Assembly (NCBI GenBank): GCA_905250115.1
Contig: CAJNOI010000071.1
Coordinates: 383,801-447,800, forward strand
Direction: 5' to 3'
Length of the DNA: 64,000 nucleotides
DNA from: Adineta steineri
Lineage: Eukaryota; Rotifera; Eurotatoria; Adinetida; Adinetidae
A program made the position numbers and the translations under genes. This document shows positions 1 through 15,346 of this stretch, piece by piece (within the stretch, counting starts at the first letter, position 1; the number at the start of each line of letters is the position of its first letter). Below the pieces are notes generated by a model that saw only the letters and a list, made by a program, of their open reading frames with translations, was not told the DNA's origin and made no database searches.

Positions 1-1128
1 CTAGATTTAGTATATGATGAAGGAGCATAATCACCACCTTTGTTATATGATGAACCAGCATAATCATTTCCTTTGGTATATGATGAACCAGCATAATCGT
101 TTCCTTTGTTATATGATGATGGAGCATAATCACCACCTTTGTTATATGATGAACCAGCATAATCATTTCCTTTGTTATATGATGATGGAGCATAATCACC
201 ACCTTTGGTATATGATGAACCAGCATAATCACCACCTTTGTTATATGATGAACCTGCATATGATGAAGGAGCATAATCATTACCTTTGTTGTATGATGAA
301 CCTCCATATGAACCACCACCATATGATGAAGGAGCATAATCATTACCTTTGTTGTATGATGAACCTCCATAAGAACCACCACCATATGATGAACTGTCAT
401 AACCACCAGCACTGGGTGCATTGTCAAATTGACCACCTGAAGATGATTGTGGAGCTTGATCGTCACCACCAGATTGTGGAGCAACACTACCTTGATCGGC
501 AGCTGGCTGTTGAACAGCGGCACTTTGGTCAACTGGTGCTTGAGCGACTTGTTGAGCTGGTTGTTGAGCTGGTTGAGCTACAGCAGCTTGTCCGACGGAT
601 GATTGACCCATCATTCCTCCCCACCCTGAGGCACCACCAGCTGTTTGCTGACCAAAACCACCACCCATACCGCCGAAACCACCCATACCACCCATACCAC
701 CGAAACCTGTTTGTCCGGCACCAAGACTTGATTGTCCGGCACCAAGACCACCAAAACCTGATTGTCCGGCACCAAAACCACCACCAAAACCTGATTGCTG
801 ACCAAAACCACCACCCATGCCACCAAAACCACCAGTACCAAAACCTGATTGTCCCATGCCACCAAAACCACCAGTACCGAAACCTGATTGTCCCATGCCA
901 CCAAAACCACCCATACCTCCACCAAACATGCTAGCTGAAATATAATAAATAACAGAAATTTAGTTTTGGAATTGAATTAGATGAAATATATTTTACCGCC
1001 AGTATTTTGACTAGTGGCACTAGATACCAATAGTATACACAATAACAGTTTCAAATGACCCTATAATATAAAACAATATATATTTTTTTTCTATTTAAAA
1101 AGAAAATTAATGAACATACCTGTTGCAT
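1..1128 (-). CDS. secreted Gly/Tyr-rich tandem-repeat protein, 3' end outside window
   Basis: Not a family I recognise. Exons (5'->3') are 1120-1128, 997-1060 and 934 down to the window edge; GT-AG and phase agree at both introns. The N-terminus is MQQ followed by a hydrophobic stretch (HLKLLLCILLVSSATS), a good signal peptide, so the product should be secreted. Then come about 100 residues of GGFGGMGQSGF-like glycine-rich sequence, a Gln/Ala/Pro linker, and a C-terminal array of an 11-residue unit, roughly YNKG(G/N)DYA(P/G)SS. About eight 33-base units lie at 11-270, and two longer variants carrying SYGGGSYGG lie upstream. The array is still open at base 1, so the C-terminus is missing. The composition resembles extracellular structural or adhesive proteins, but function is inference only. 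The reading frame is certain from the repeat and signal peptide; the exact end is unknown. Confidence 0.8.
11..400 (-). repeat. 33-bp coding tandem repeat
   Basis: About eight direct copies of a 33-base unit (11 codons) followed by two longer variant units of about 66 bases. The copies differ mainly at two positions of the encoded peptide (Gly/Asn after YNKG, Pro/Gly after DYA), and the frame is kept throughout. Confidence 0.9.
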
Positions 1129-2051
1129 CTTGGGATTTAATGAAAATTCGATGCGAATAATATGCTTAAAAACGACGATAGATAACCGTCCCGCTTCTCT
1201 ATATATCCTTCTATTTATCTGATGCGCGTTCGCGTTCTATGCTAACCGCGTTCGTTTGCAAAGTGAAGGTATTCAACGATGAGAGCACGGCTTTTGTACT
1301 GTCGGTCCGAGTCTATGATATCACTTATTTGTTCACTCTCTCTCTCACTATATTTTTCTTGATTTCATAAAATTGACCTCGACTTTCTTTCTTCATCGTA
1401 TTCATCGATGATGATATATAGAAATCGATATAGAAAGAGAAAGAACTATACTATACCTCGAACATAGAAAAAGATATTCTAGCTAACAAATATATACGTG
1501 TCAGTTACAAATAAAGAAAAGAAAATATTAGTGATATGCTGTACTACATCCTTTGTTTATCTATACATCTGTATAGATCGAGGTAATCATGCGTCATTGC
1601 AATATACAATGTACAAAAGAAATGAACTGATGAAATAGGGAATATTCTAGCATATGTATAACATTTATTGTACAAGTAATTTTTTAACTAAATTATTTAT
1701 TTATTTCTGAATTATTCAATATAAAACTATTAAAACAAAACATCAAATTTTAAATAATTCGATCATTTTCAATTATTTATTTGTTTTAAATTTTTTCAAT
1801 AAATAGCTTCTAAAAACTTGTTTTTATCTTTAATTCGATAATTTTTATGTTAATATGAAAACTAAATGATATATATTAAATCTACGTTTATTTACAAGCA
1901 AAAGTTTTTTTTTGTTTCACTTAAAGAAAGACATAAAATAAACAACAATATAGAATAAATTGCTTTTTTTTGTCAAACACACGGAGAGCAAAATATATAT
2001 GTATATATTTATAAATAGGAAATAAATTGCTTAGTTGAATATTGTTGTCAT
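1129..2051. other. intergenic spacer
   Basis: Separates the 5' end of the repeat-protein gene from the 3' end of CLPX. Apart from the GC-richer patch near 1180-1290 it is AT-rich and I see no coding potential. Confidence 0.7.
1199..1208 (-). promoter_or_regulatory. candidate TATA box of the repeat-protein gene
   Basis: On the minus strand the sequence GGATATATAGAG lies about 70 bases upstream of the ATG at 1128, inside an unusually GC-rich patch (about 1180-1290) of an otherwise AT-rich spacer. The distance fits a TATA box with a short 5' leader. Position and composition are the only evidence. Confidence 0.35.
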
Positions 2052-5760
<3,709 letters not shown>

Positions 5761-6039
5761 GGATTGATTTAGATCTAACGATTAAAAATAAGGTTCTTTT
5801 TATGAGTAAATACTATAGTTAATTTTATACGTGGTAAAGACATATGATCAAGGTAAGAGGAATCGTCAATATAGTCTTCCATTCACATATGTTTATCAAA
5901 AGAGGGTGCTCGATGTCAACATATAAATGATTGGGTAAAATAATTCGGATTAAATTTTGGTATATACGTGAATAAGTAGAAAAATCGGTTTTTTTGATAT
6001 TTAAGTTTATCTATTTGTTTTCGTTTGTTTAAAACCAAA
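5761..6039. promoter_or_regulatory. divergent CLPX/ZFR promoter region
   Basis: 279 bases separate the ATG codons of two head-to-head genes, so both promoters and 5' leaders must lie here or overlap it. No specific binding motif is recognised. Confidence 0.5.
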
Positions 6040-9000
6040 ATGTCAAATAATGGAATAAACTATTCTATGTATAAGTATGTCAGAGATTTTCTCATTTGAT
6101 ATGTAAATTTACCTTGTAATTATTTAGTACTTATCCATATACTCAAATCGTTCAACAGCAACCTTTATATGGACAACGATTTTCTAATCGTCATCTACAA
6201 GTAAAAACCATTGATTTCAAAATATGGAAAGAGTGAATTTTATTATATTTTAGCCACCAATATCATATAATGCAGGTTATCAAATGTATCCTTCTATGCA
6301 AAATCAACCACAATATAATAATAGTAAGTTAGTATAATTAAACAAATTTCACTAAACTATATCAATGGTAAAAGAATAATTTAGATTATAGACAAGAACT
6401 TTTAATTCATTAACATTAGTTACTGCAAGTTATGGTAGAGTTATTCATGTTAAGAGTAGCGAGGGTCTATGTAATTAATAAGCTAATAGATCTATTCATT
6501 TTCGATAATTTTGTTAAGACTTATGACAAATATTATTAACCTATATTAATACAGTTATTACACAAGACATTCTCTTATAATAGTTAGTTTTTTAATTTAC
6601 ATCATCGTACGTGCTGAAGTATTCCAAAAAATCCTCCCTCTCGTCATTATATTAAGTAGTTTATTTAAAAGACTCTTATGCTATCCCACGCAATACAAGA
6701 GTATGAGTAATGATAATCAAATCGGTTAAAAATACATGAGAAAATAGCAAAAGTCTAGACCAACTAAGCAATAGAATCTACGATTGATTTAGGGTTAAAT
6801 CTTATCGCCAATTAGCGAAAATGAGTATTGATGATAAGACATAGATCCGATTGATTTCAATAAAATGATTGTTCGAGTCTTATATGTATAACATTTCTCT
6901 TCAGGTTATGATCATCTTATTCAATCAGCTGCTGAAACACTTGCTGCCTTTACTAGTCCATCTGAACAAACAATATTAAATAAACATCAAGCACATATAC
7001 CTCAAAAGAATTTTCATCGTCGTTCCGTAAATAATTCGTCTTCTGATGCTAAAAATTCAACACGTATTTATTATTGTGAAACATGTCGTATAGCATGTGG
7101 TGGTCTTTCTTCATATCAAGCACATATAAAAGGTTCAAAACATTTAAAAAAAGAAACAAATTCTCAAAATCAACCAACAAATTCGAATACATTTCGTTGT
7201 GAATTATGTGATATTATTTGTACAAGTTCTGATGCTTATAAATCACATTTAGATGGTAGTAAACATGATAAAGTAATTTTCGTCTATTTATATTTCTTCT
7301 ATTTATAAACATAATCTACATTTTTAGACTGTTAAATTACATCAAAAACTAGGTAAAAAAATTCCTGAATCTATTCAACAACCATCATTGCCTATCAATG
7401 AATCTCAAACTGTAGAAATTAAAGAAGAAAAACAAACATTAAACAATAATATAAAATCAATAGGTATGGAATATATTGAAACATTATATGATAATACAAA
7501 TACAATAAAATCATATTATTGTAAATTATGTGATTGTAAATTTAATGATGCAAATGCGAAAGATACACATTTGAAGGGCAAACGTCATCAATTGTCTTAT
7601 AAAGTAAGAAGAGAAAATAACAATGAATTTAATAAATTTTGATTTTTTTTTCTATTCATAGAAAAAAGTGAATCCAAATTTTGAAGTTAATACTAGTAAC
7701 AATAATAATAGTAATAAAAATAAAGCATCAAGTTCAAATGAAACAGTGAAACATGTTTATGATCAACAAATAAATCATAATTATAATCAAACAGAAACTA
7801 ATGAAGATACAAAATATTTAATGATGTTACATGAACAAATTATACCAACACAGAATTTAGTAAGAATTATCGCGATTAGATTTTTAAAAGAATACGAGAT
7901 TCATTTTGCATAAATCATCGTCGAGGTCACGATAAACGAAAATTTGTTCCTAAAATAGAATTAACATATACGGAGAAGTTACTAAGTAGTAAAGATAATC
8001 AAATAGTATACTATATTTAACATTCTTTAAATAACACTAGTGTTTAAAAATATTTCCACTATATCTATGAATAGATCGTTGTTGTTTTGTCCTATTTATT
8101 CTAATTTTTTTTAGAAAGTTAGGTTAGTAAGTTCGCGTTAATCTTTACCTTTCCAGTTGAATAGTAATCATGATATAGGACATGTTTTCTAGTTGTTAGA
8201 CGTATAATTTAAGGAAAGAACGGACTGTTCATATAATTAATGAACCATTATGGAAAATGAGATTATTTCTGAATGATTAAATAAAATTCCATGATTGAAA
8301 TAGTGTAAATAATCACATAGCGATAGATTAACTCAATCACACACTTCTGTACATCAGACTTAACCCTTCCGCAGACGAATTTTGACAGATCAATTTCTAT
8401 CGGAGTCACTGTTGCTAATTTATTATAGTTATGTGCCTCACCACAAAAAAGTGGTCCATCTATGTACCACCGCCAGTAAAAGGGTTAGGAAAACTAAACA
8501 TGAGAAGAGCTGTTAGACACCGATATTTATCTTTAAGAACAATTTTATTTCATTAATCTATCATTCTATGACAATATGTATCTCGATAGCAATAAAACCC
8601 AAAGTTGAAATGAATAAAGGTGCCGCAGGTAACAATATTCAGCTAAGAAAAGTTCTACAAAGCAACGCATACTCATATATATAACAATATTAGAATTCAA
8701 ATCTCTGTTTAGCTTGATGCAATTGAACAATTTGTTAAAACTGTTGAATCAGCTCTTAAATCTTGTTCTGAACAACTTTGTTCGTTGACAACTGCTGAAA
8801 ACACGGAATTAGATACGTACGTCAATATAAAATTTGAAATTTTTATAAATCTATATATATTTTAATTTAATTTTAGTAATAAAACATCATTAATGGGTAT
8901 ATCACGTATTGGTTTACTTGTAAAGAATCTCCTGATAAAAAGTGATCGTTTATTTCATCTCGTTGTTATTTGTAAAGAATGGCCAACAAAAAATCTTTTT

Positions 9001-10238
9001 CAAAATCTTTTTTCTTTATTATGTGTAAATAAATTTTATTTTAAAATATACATTAAAAAAATAAACCCAAAAAAAAATTTATCTAATAAATTTATTAGGA
9101 TATATGGAAAAATCAAACTAATATTCAATGTTATAAACATGAGGATACTATTCAAGTATATACAAATATTAATGAAGATCAAATGTGTATTTCAATTTCA
9201 TTAACATCATTATCTATTCAATCAAATAATGATGTAAACATAGAACAATATTTATCCAAAACATCTTGTTTAAATGCTCTCAATGCTATGCATTCAGTTC
9301 GATGGTTTCAAGTAAAAAACGAAAATATATAATATTTTTTATTGTTTTTCTTCTTTTAAATAATTAGCAACATGTCACTACACGTCAACATGCATCCGCA
9401 TTGATTCGTTGTTTACGTTATAAAACAAAAATAGCACGTAATTGGCAATCATTATCATCTGAAGTATAATCTATTTTCTTTTTATTTGTATGTATGTATC
9501 ATATATTTTTATTAGGCAATTGAAATTCTTATTGAACATACTTTAACAAAATCGATATCACCTGTTATTGCATTTCGACATGTTTTAGAATATCTTGCCG
9601 GTGGTTTAATTTTACCAAGTTTGTTTAGTTTTATTTTATGAATATTATCAGAATTTAAAATAATAGCGATAGATTTTCTTACACATAGTCTATAAATAAA
9701 ATTTAAAATACGTAAAACTAGTATTAGACACTAATTATTTAGATCTTAACATGTTAAATTAGTTTTATATAATAGATCATGCTTCATCTCTGTAATGAAA
9801 TCGTTCTATTCATTAAATAAGTACTTATTTAATTAATCATTGAATTTTTATAGATAATCCAAGTTTACGTATACCATGGCAAACTGATTCAATAAAAGAT
9901 GCTTTTGATAGTTTAAATAATCAACAACGAAATGATATAACTCATGAAGCTCAAGTAAGAAAAATGAAAATCTAAGAAAATAATTCAAAGTCAATTTATA
10001 TTTAGATTGGTTTACGTTTTATGGCATTTGGTCATTTAAATAAATGGTTTGAACAATGTGATATACCACAAATGATGTTATCATTTCAAAAACGTTCATA
10101 TTCTGATGATGACAATGAAAGTAGTAAGAAGAAACAAAATTTATTATTTAAAAGAATTCTATATTCGATTTTTATTTAGATTCAGTTAAGCGACAATGTA
10201 CGAAATCAGAAACTATCGAAGAACACAACAAGAGTTAA
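6040..10238 (+). CDS. ZFR: zinc finger RNA-binding protein (ZFR), U1-type fingers plus DZF domain
   Basis: Nuclear double-stranded-RNA-binding protein of the ZFR/ILF family, involved in RNA processing. Fourteen exons: 6040-6074, 6128-6200, 6254-6323, 6905-7272, 7328-7603, 7662-7859, 8713-8816, 8877-9024, 9099-9311, 9368-9463, 9516-9618, 9854-9954, 10006-10123, 10180-10238; phases close to 653 aa, shorter than vertebrate ZFR (over 1000). Three C2H2 matrin/U1-like fingers are visible: YYCETCRIACGG...H-x5-H, FRCELCDIICTS...H and YYCKLCDCKFND...HLKGKRH. The C-terminal half matches the DZF fold (LMGISRIGLLVKNLL, then CLNALNAMHSVRWFQ and ITHEAQ...GLRFMAFG). The short N-terminus is Tyr/Gln-rich. The intron 7860-8712 carries a small inverted-repeat element. 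Confidence 0.93.
8360..8488. mobile_element. candidate piggyBac-type MITE in a ZFR intron
   Basis: A 121-base stretch (8364-8484) begins CCCTTCCGCAGACG and ends, as reverse complement, CCCTTTTACTGGCG. It is flanked by TTAA on the left and TTAG on the right, the piggyBac target site with one change. There is no coding capacity. The terminal repeats are imperfect (about 9 of 14 bases). Confidence 0.45.
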
Positions 10239-12187
10239 AAAAATTTTGTATATTTGTTTTTCCTCATTCGTGATAATAAAAAGAACAGATATGTTATACA
10301 ATCTCGAAATTGATATTAATTAAAATATCAAACGTGAGAAAACAAAATTTAGATTAACATGATCTTGTTGAACAAAACATGTCAATAAATAGATAGAATC
10401 ATGAGTGATGTTGTTGTCTGAGTATGTCCTATTCTCCAATTTCTTCTATGAAAATAGAAAACTGATATTCTTGTCTAAGAAAATGATTAATTCAACGGAA
10501 GTACATATATTTATATTCGAAAGATTTTGTTTTCTCCGAACATCAATAATGTAATTATTCATAAATATATTTCTGAATTTGATTAAGGAGAAAAAAAAGG
10601 AAGGGATTTGATTATTTATCATTTACTATTGACATATTATTTGAGTATATATAATTGTATAATAACTTGACATTGAATTCATGTTTTTATCAAACAATAA
10701 TCTGTTCTATAGAGTAAACTAGTCAATTCATAGAAGATTCAAAGTTTAAATTTCACTTGTAGATCTATGCAAAGTTAATTTTATAATTATTCCTTTCAAG
10801 TATAAATCCGTGTCTATGGCATTTTTCTTTAACACATCACACTTAGCATGAGCCTCGAAGTTATAGAATGTATTTCGCGTGCATTTATCATACTAATGAT
10901 ACATTATTAAGGACGTCTAATAATATCACGAGAGCTTTATATTCATGCATTAATACATCTTAATTAACTGTTAAATTATTTTGAATTAATTCATATAATA
11001 TCATTTGAAAGGACTCAGATGATTATCTTTCAGTGAAAAATTTTATTCTGCTATTCTTTTTCTATTTATACTTTACATCTATAATTTACTTGTATTGTCT
11101 TATAGAAAGAAATTTTTTTCCTTTTGTACTTTATATATACAAATATAAATATATAGATATATTATCTAAATTTAGCAGCTAATTTAGCTAGTTTCCAGTA
11201 TATATTACTATACCGGTTGACAACTGTTAATAGAAACTGTTTCCGACGTATACGCTCTCTTTGACAGATATATGTCAAGATAATTACTAATCATGTGCTT
11301 TTAACATTCAGTTTTGAATAGTTTATGACGTATATTTATCAAATATGAGAACTGTATGTAATAATAGAATATGATAGATTTACGTTAAGTACTCATTTTA
11401 AATGTCAAATCATATTTTCTTATAGCTATAGTCTTTGTTATATTCAAAGGATATATATAGATTCTTTTTTGAACTATGAAGTATACAATTATTGAAATGT
11501 TATCATAATTATTCAAGTTAAAAGAACACAGTGTCTACCAGTATACTAATTAATCGAGCTTGCTTCTTTCCGAATATCATATCTAACCTATGGGAAAATA
11601 TTGATGTAGAATATGTCACATTTTCTATCTGTTACGCCCACTGCTTTATGCTATGATAACCTCATAGAATCTACATGTCTACAAGCAAAGCATGTCATGC
11701 TCAGAAATAGAAGACAAATTTCTTAATTATATAATACAAATTATGACAGAGGAAGAGCTCACATGATAATAATATGTTCTCTATATATATACATCAACAA
11801 ATGAAATTCAGTTTACCCAATGTATTTGTTTATCATGAAATAATTATGACTAAAATAACTTTCTATACTACATGTAATTTTGTATTACTATAGAATTTAT
11901 TATATTATTCTCAGTTATAAATAAACTTGTCTCATTTACATAATTTTATTCAATTCTTCTATTTCTATTTTCTTCTAAGTGCATATTATCTTATGAAATA
12001 AGATCTGTCATATCAAGTATCGTACAACTTTTTATTTCGCATATAAAAAAAATGTAGTTTAGTTATGTGACATGAAATTGTACATCGAAGAACCACACAA
12101 AAACAAGAAAAAAAGAATAACAAAATTTGTTTTGAAACATCAACAGAATCGAAAAAATAAAATCTGGATGTTTTGTAGAGTTTGTCA
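10239..12187. other. intergenic spacer
   Basis: About 1.9 kb between the 3' ends of ZFR (+) and the GPCR gene (-). AT-rich with stops in all frames at short intervals. I recognise nothing in it. Confidence 0.7.
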
Positions 12188-13258
12188 TTATTTACCGTCA
12201 TAGCGTGACAAAGTATTGTGTTCAAGTTCTATTATGGGTGCTACTTCATCTTGTTGAAGAGGAGTTTCAGCAACAAAACTAGGTATTTCTTCAACAAAAC
12301 TTCTTGATCCAAATTCAGTTACTAGAGCAGGAGTACCATTTGGTCCTCTTACTGATTGTTTTTTATCTAATCTTGAACTTGAATGTCTTGAACGATTCAT
12401 TTTAGAATTCATTACATGATCTGTATTTGTTGTTGGTGAATTTTGAGTACCAAATAAACGAGTTGTTGTTTGAAGAATTTTTTCAATAAATAACTGTCGA
12501 AATTTTCGACGAAATGTTTTCGAAAGAAAAATAAAAAAAACAAAATTTGTTCCATAATGTACATTACGTATTGTACGAAGTATATGATCAATATAATGCA
12601 TTTTTAATAAATATAATGATGATTTTAATTTATCGGGATTCACACGTTTAATATAAACATTATATGACCAAAATAATCGATATGGTAATGTTAATATTAA
12701 ATAAGATAATGCTACACTTACAAGCATTATTGTTATTGTACGATCTCTTGAATGATGTCTTTTTGATGTCATATTATTAACTGGTATAGTTAATTGATAA
12801 CTCGATGGACGTGGTGTTTCCATTGATAAATCAGTTGATGTTGCTTGATCTTTACGATTTGTAATTATAGTTGATTGTGAACTAAATCGATTCTTTTTCT
12901 GATATTTATTATCTAGATAATCTGATACATTATTACATGTAAATGAACTTCGTTTACAGGAATCATTAAATGATTTCTTTCTTTTATTAATCGATTTTTG
13001 TGATTGTATTAAACTTGCTGATACTGTCATTAGACGTTGACGTTTTCTTAATCGTACTATTATCATTATATTCATTGCAGCAACGAATGTCAATGGTAAT
13101 ATATGTAAAAAACATGATAATATAATTCCTATAATATCATATGCATACTCATGTTTTTGACTATAATAACAACGATTCCAGCTGACAGTAATTTTACGTG
13201 TTTTTTTTTGTTTTAAATCAAAAATATGTTCATATGTTTGTATAACAGGTCGAAGTTC
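12188..13258 (-). CDS. rhodopsin-family GPCR, C-terminal part (TM5-TM7 and tail)
   Basis: Partial; the N-terminal exons fall in or beyond the assembly gap. The 356 visible residues are one exon. They start in extracellular loop 2 (conserved-type Cys in WNRCYYSQ), then TM5 (IIGIILSCFLHILPLTF), a basic intracellular loop 3 of about 110 residues, TM6 ending in LSYLILTLPYRLFW, and TM7 with NVHYGTNFVFFIFLSKTFRR. The usual NPxxY is replaced by TNFVFF, a variant common in invertebrate peptide-type receptors. The tail is Ser/Arg-rich. Ligand cannot be told; a neuropeptide receptor is the best guess. The reading frame runs open through the N gap into unrelated sequence, but that is an artefact of the gap. 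Confidence 0.8.
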   Translation of the reverse strand, partial: ELRPVIQTYEHIFDLKQKKTRKITVSWNRCYYSQKHEYAYDIIGIILSCFLHILPLTFVAAMNIMIIVRLRKRQRLMTVSASLIQSQKSINKRKKSFNDSCKRSSFTCNNVSDYLDNKYQKKNRFSSQSTIITNRKDQATSTDLSMETPRPSSYQLTIPVNNMTSKRHHSRDRTITIMLVSVALSYLILTLPYRLFWSYNVYIKRVNPDKLKSSLYLLKMHYIDHILRTIRNVHYGTNFVFFIFLSKTFRRKFRQLFIEKILQTTTRLFGTQNSPTTNTDHVMNSKMNRSRHSSSRLDKKQSVRGPNGTPALVTEFGSRSFVEEIPSFVAETPLQQDEVAPIIELEHNTLSRYDGK

Positions 13259-13358
13259 NNNNNNNNNNNNNNNNNNNNNNNNNNNNNNNNNNNNNNNNNN
13301 NNNNNNNNNNNNNNNNNNNNNNNNNNNNNNNNNNNNNNNNNNNNNNNNNNNNNNNNNN
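13259..13358. other. assembly gap (100 N)
   Basis: Exactly 100 N, a conventional placeholder for a gap of unknown size. The two flanks belong to different genes. Confidence 0.98.
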
Positions 13359-14975
13359 TCAGAAATTTGTAATAAATGAAAAATATCATCAAATGATTTT
13401 TTATCAATAGAAATATTTTCTTGTTTAATTAAAGATATTTCATTGAGTAATTGTTTTTGTTGTTTTTCAATATCTTTCCACATTTGTTCATTTGTTTGAA
13501 TAAATAATTGATCAATAGTTTTTGAACCATCTGTAATTTGTTGATAAAGATCATGAATAATTTCATTAAATCGATCAACATGAATTTTAAAAGTAAATAA
13601 AAATGATTTTAATGATTCATCAGTTTTTTCATTATTCATTCGATTAAATTCTTTCATTATATTTACTAATGGTTCATACAATTGTATTTGTAATTGTTTA
13701 TTAAATGATTGTTGTCCAGTTGATAATATTTGAATGAAATTTTGTATATATTGACAATGAATAGTTGTTAATGAATGACGATAGAATGATAATTGTTTTG
13801 TTTTTATATTTAATTCTAATTTTAATAAATTAATTTCATGATTAAATGAATGTATAAGTGCATCAAATATTGATTGTAAATAAAGTTTTATATTTGGTGA
13901 TAAACGAAATTGTGAATTAATTCGTTGACATATTAAATCGGATGTTATTTGTTCAGGAGCAAATGAACATTTTTGATGCTAAGAAGAAAACGAAAATAAT
14001 TTTTAAAATGCGAAGAATTACATTAAATTAAAATTATTTACTCTAGTGGGAATAAGAATTGATAAATAAAAAAGTTCATTTGTTGTAAGATTTATTTTAT
14101 TCGATAATTCTTTTGAATGTTCAAGTAAATTTTTATTAAGATTAGGAAAAATACAATGATTTGTTTGATCAAGTAATTCATTTTGAAATGAACGAAGTTC
14201 AGAATGAAGATTATATAATGAACTTTCTAAATTAGCCTAATAAAAAATAAAATTATCATCATAAAAACTTCATAGATTTGCTTACAATATTTTTTAAATT
14301 AAGGTGTTCAATTTTTCCTGAACATATATCTAAAAGATGAACTGGTTGTTGATTCATAAATTTTGTACTATTAGGTGCATAGAGTGTATCATTATCTGAT
14401 AGACTTGCATGATCCTTATTAAAAAAATATATATATAATTGATTAAATAGAAATTTCAAATTTTACCTGCATAGATTTAAATGATTTTTTTCGATTACTT
14501 TCAATTCGATCGATCCATGTTTGTATAAGTGATTCATCGATATTTTCTTTACGATGAATTTTATCTTTAAGATTTCTATGGAAAAAGAACAAAAATATTT
14601 TATCAAAAAATGAATTCTTTTTTTCTTACTGTAAAAATGGATTAAGTTCTAAAAGAATTGTTTCACATGTTGCTACTGCTTCTCTTTTAGCGTCAAGTAA
14701 ACGTGTAAGTAGAGCAATTTGTTTTTCTAATGAATAAATTTGATAACGAAAATGTGTATAACGATGATTTTCATCGAGAGGTGTTGCAAGAATTTGTTGT
14801 AGTGTACTGATTTCTTGACGAAGAGATTCATTTTCTACTTGAAGATTCTGAATAATAAAAATAAGGATAAACTCAAATCCGAAGAAATAACCTGTATAGG
14901 ATTTGTAGCTGGTTTTGATGCTTTAGGATTAGCTGTCGAGGCAGACGAACGACGAGACGATGATGAAAACGACAT
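13359..14975 (-). CDS. coiled-coil protein, N-terminal part, function unknown
   Basis: Partial; the 3' end is lost in the gap. Exons: 14892-14975, 14630-14847, 14467-14575, 14286-14414, 14042-14236, and 13978 down to 13359; all junctions keep phase, giving about 450 residues. After a Ser-rich start (MSFSSSSRRSS) residues 29-110 are heptad-like (NLQVENESLRQEISTLQQ, then SLEKQIALLTRLLDAKRE), and further Leu/Glu/Lys-rich helices fill the rest. There is no signal peptide or membrane segment. This resembles centrosomal or cytoskeletal coiled-coil proteins, but I cannot assign a family. Confidence 0.75.
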
Positions 14976-15346
14976 CGTCAAATCTAAAATAATAGTTCAA
15001 TGAGATCGGTAAAAGTAGAAGTTCATCCTATAAAATATTATGAATAAAGACTTTTGAACGAGTTGAATATATACTCCTTATTTTTTGGGCTACAAAAACT
15101 TCACCAATGGAGAAAGTCTTATTGATAAAGATGTAAAATCCCGTTTTCTTTTACGGGATATTTCAAAATGAAATTCATACTACGTAATATATATGATATC
15201 TGGAAATATTTATATTGAAGAAAAAAAACCAGATCTTTCTATATGAATAAAAGCTGAAAATATTCAAAAAGATCTAAATATACAACATAAAACATGACTA
15301 GTCCAAAAAACTGTTTTTTAAATGTAAAAAAAAAACAACGACTATT
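14976..15346. other. intergenic spacer
   Basis: 371 AT-rich bases between the coiled-coil gene start and the ankyrin gene end; likely holds the promoter of the former. No motif recognised. Confidence 0.6.

Noticed and set aside
14-934. Long plus-strand open frame rich in His/Asn/Met
   Set aside because: It is the antisense of the Gly/Tyr repeat exon; the open frame comes from the 33-base repeat. The minus frame has signal peptide, splice sites and phase.
12188-13681. One 497-codon frame running through the N gap
   Set aside because: The frame is open across the gap only because N is untranslatable. The two sides are a GPCR tail and an unrelated coiled coil.
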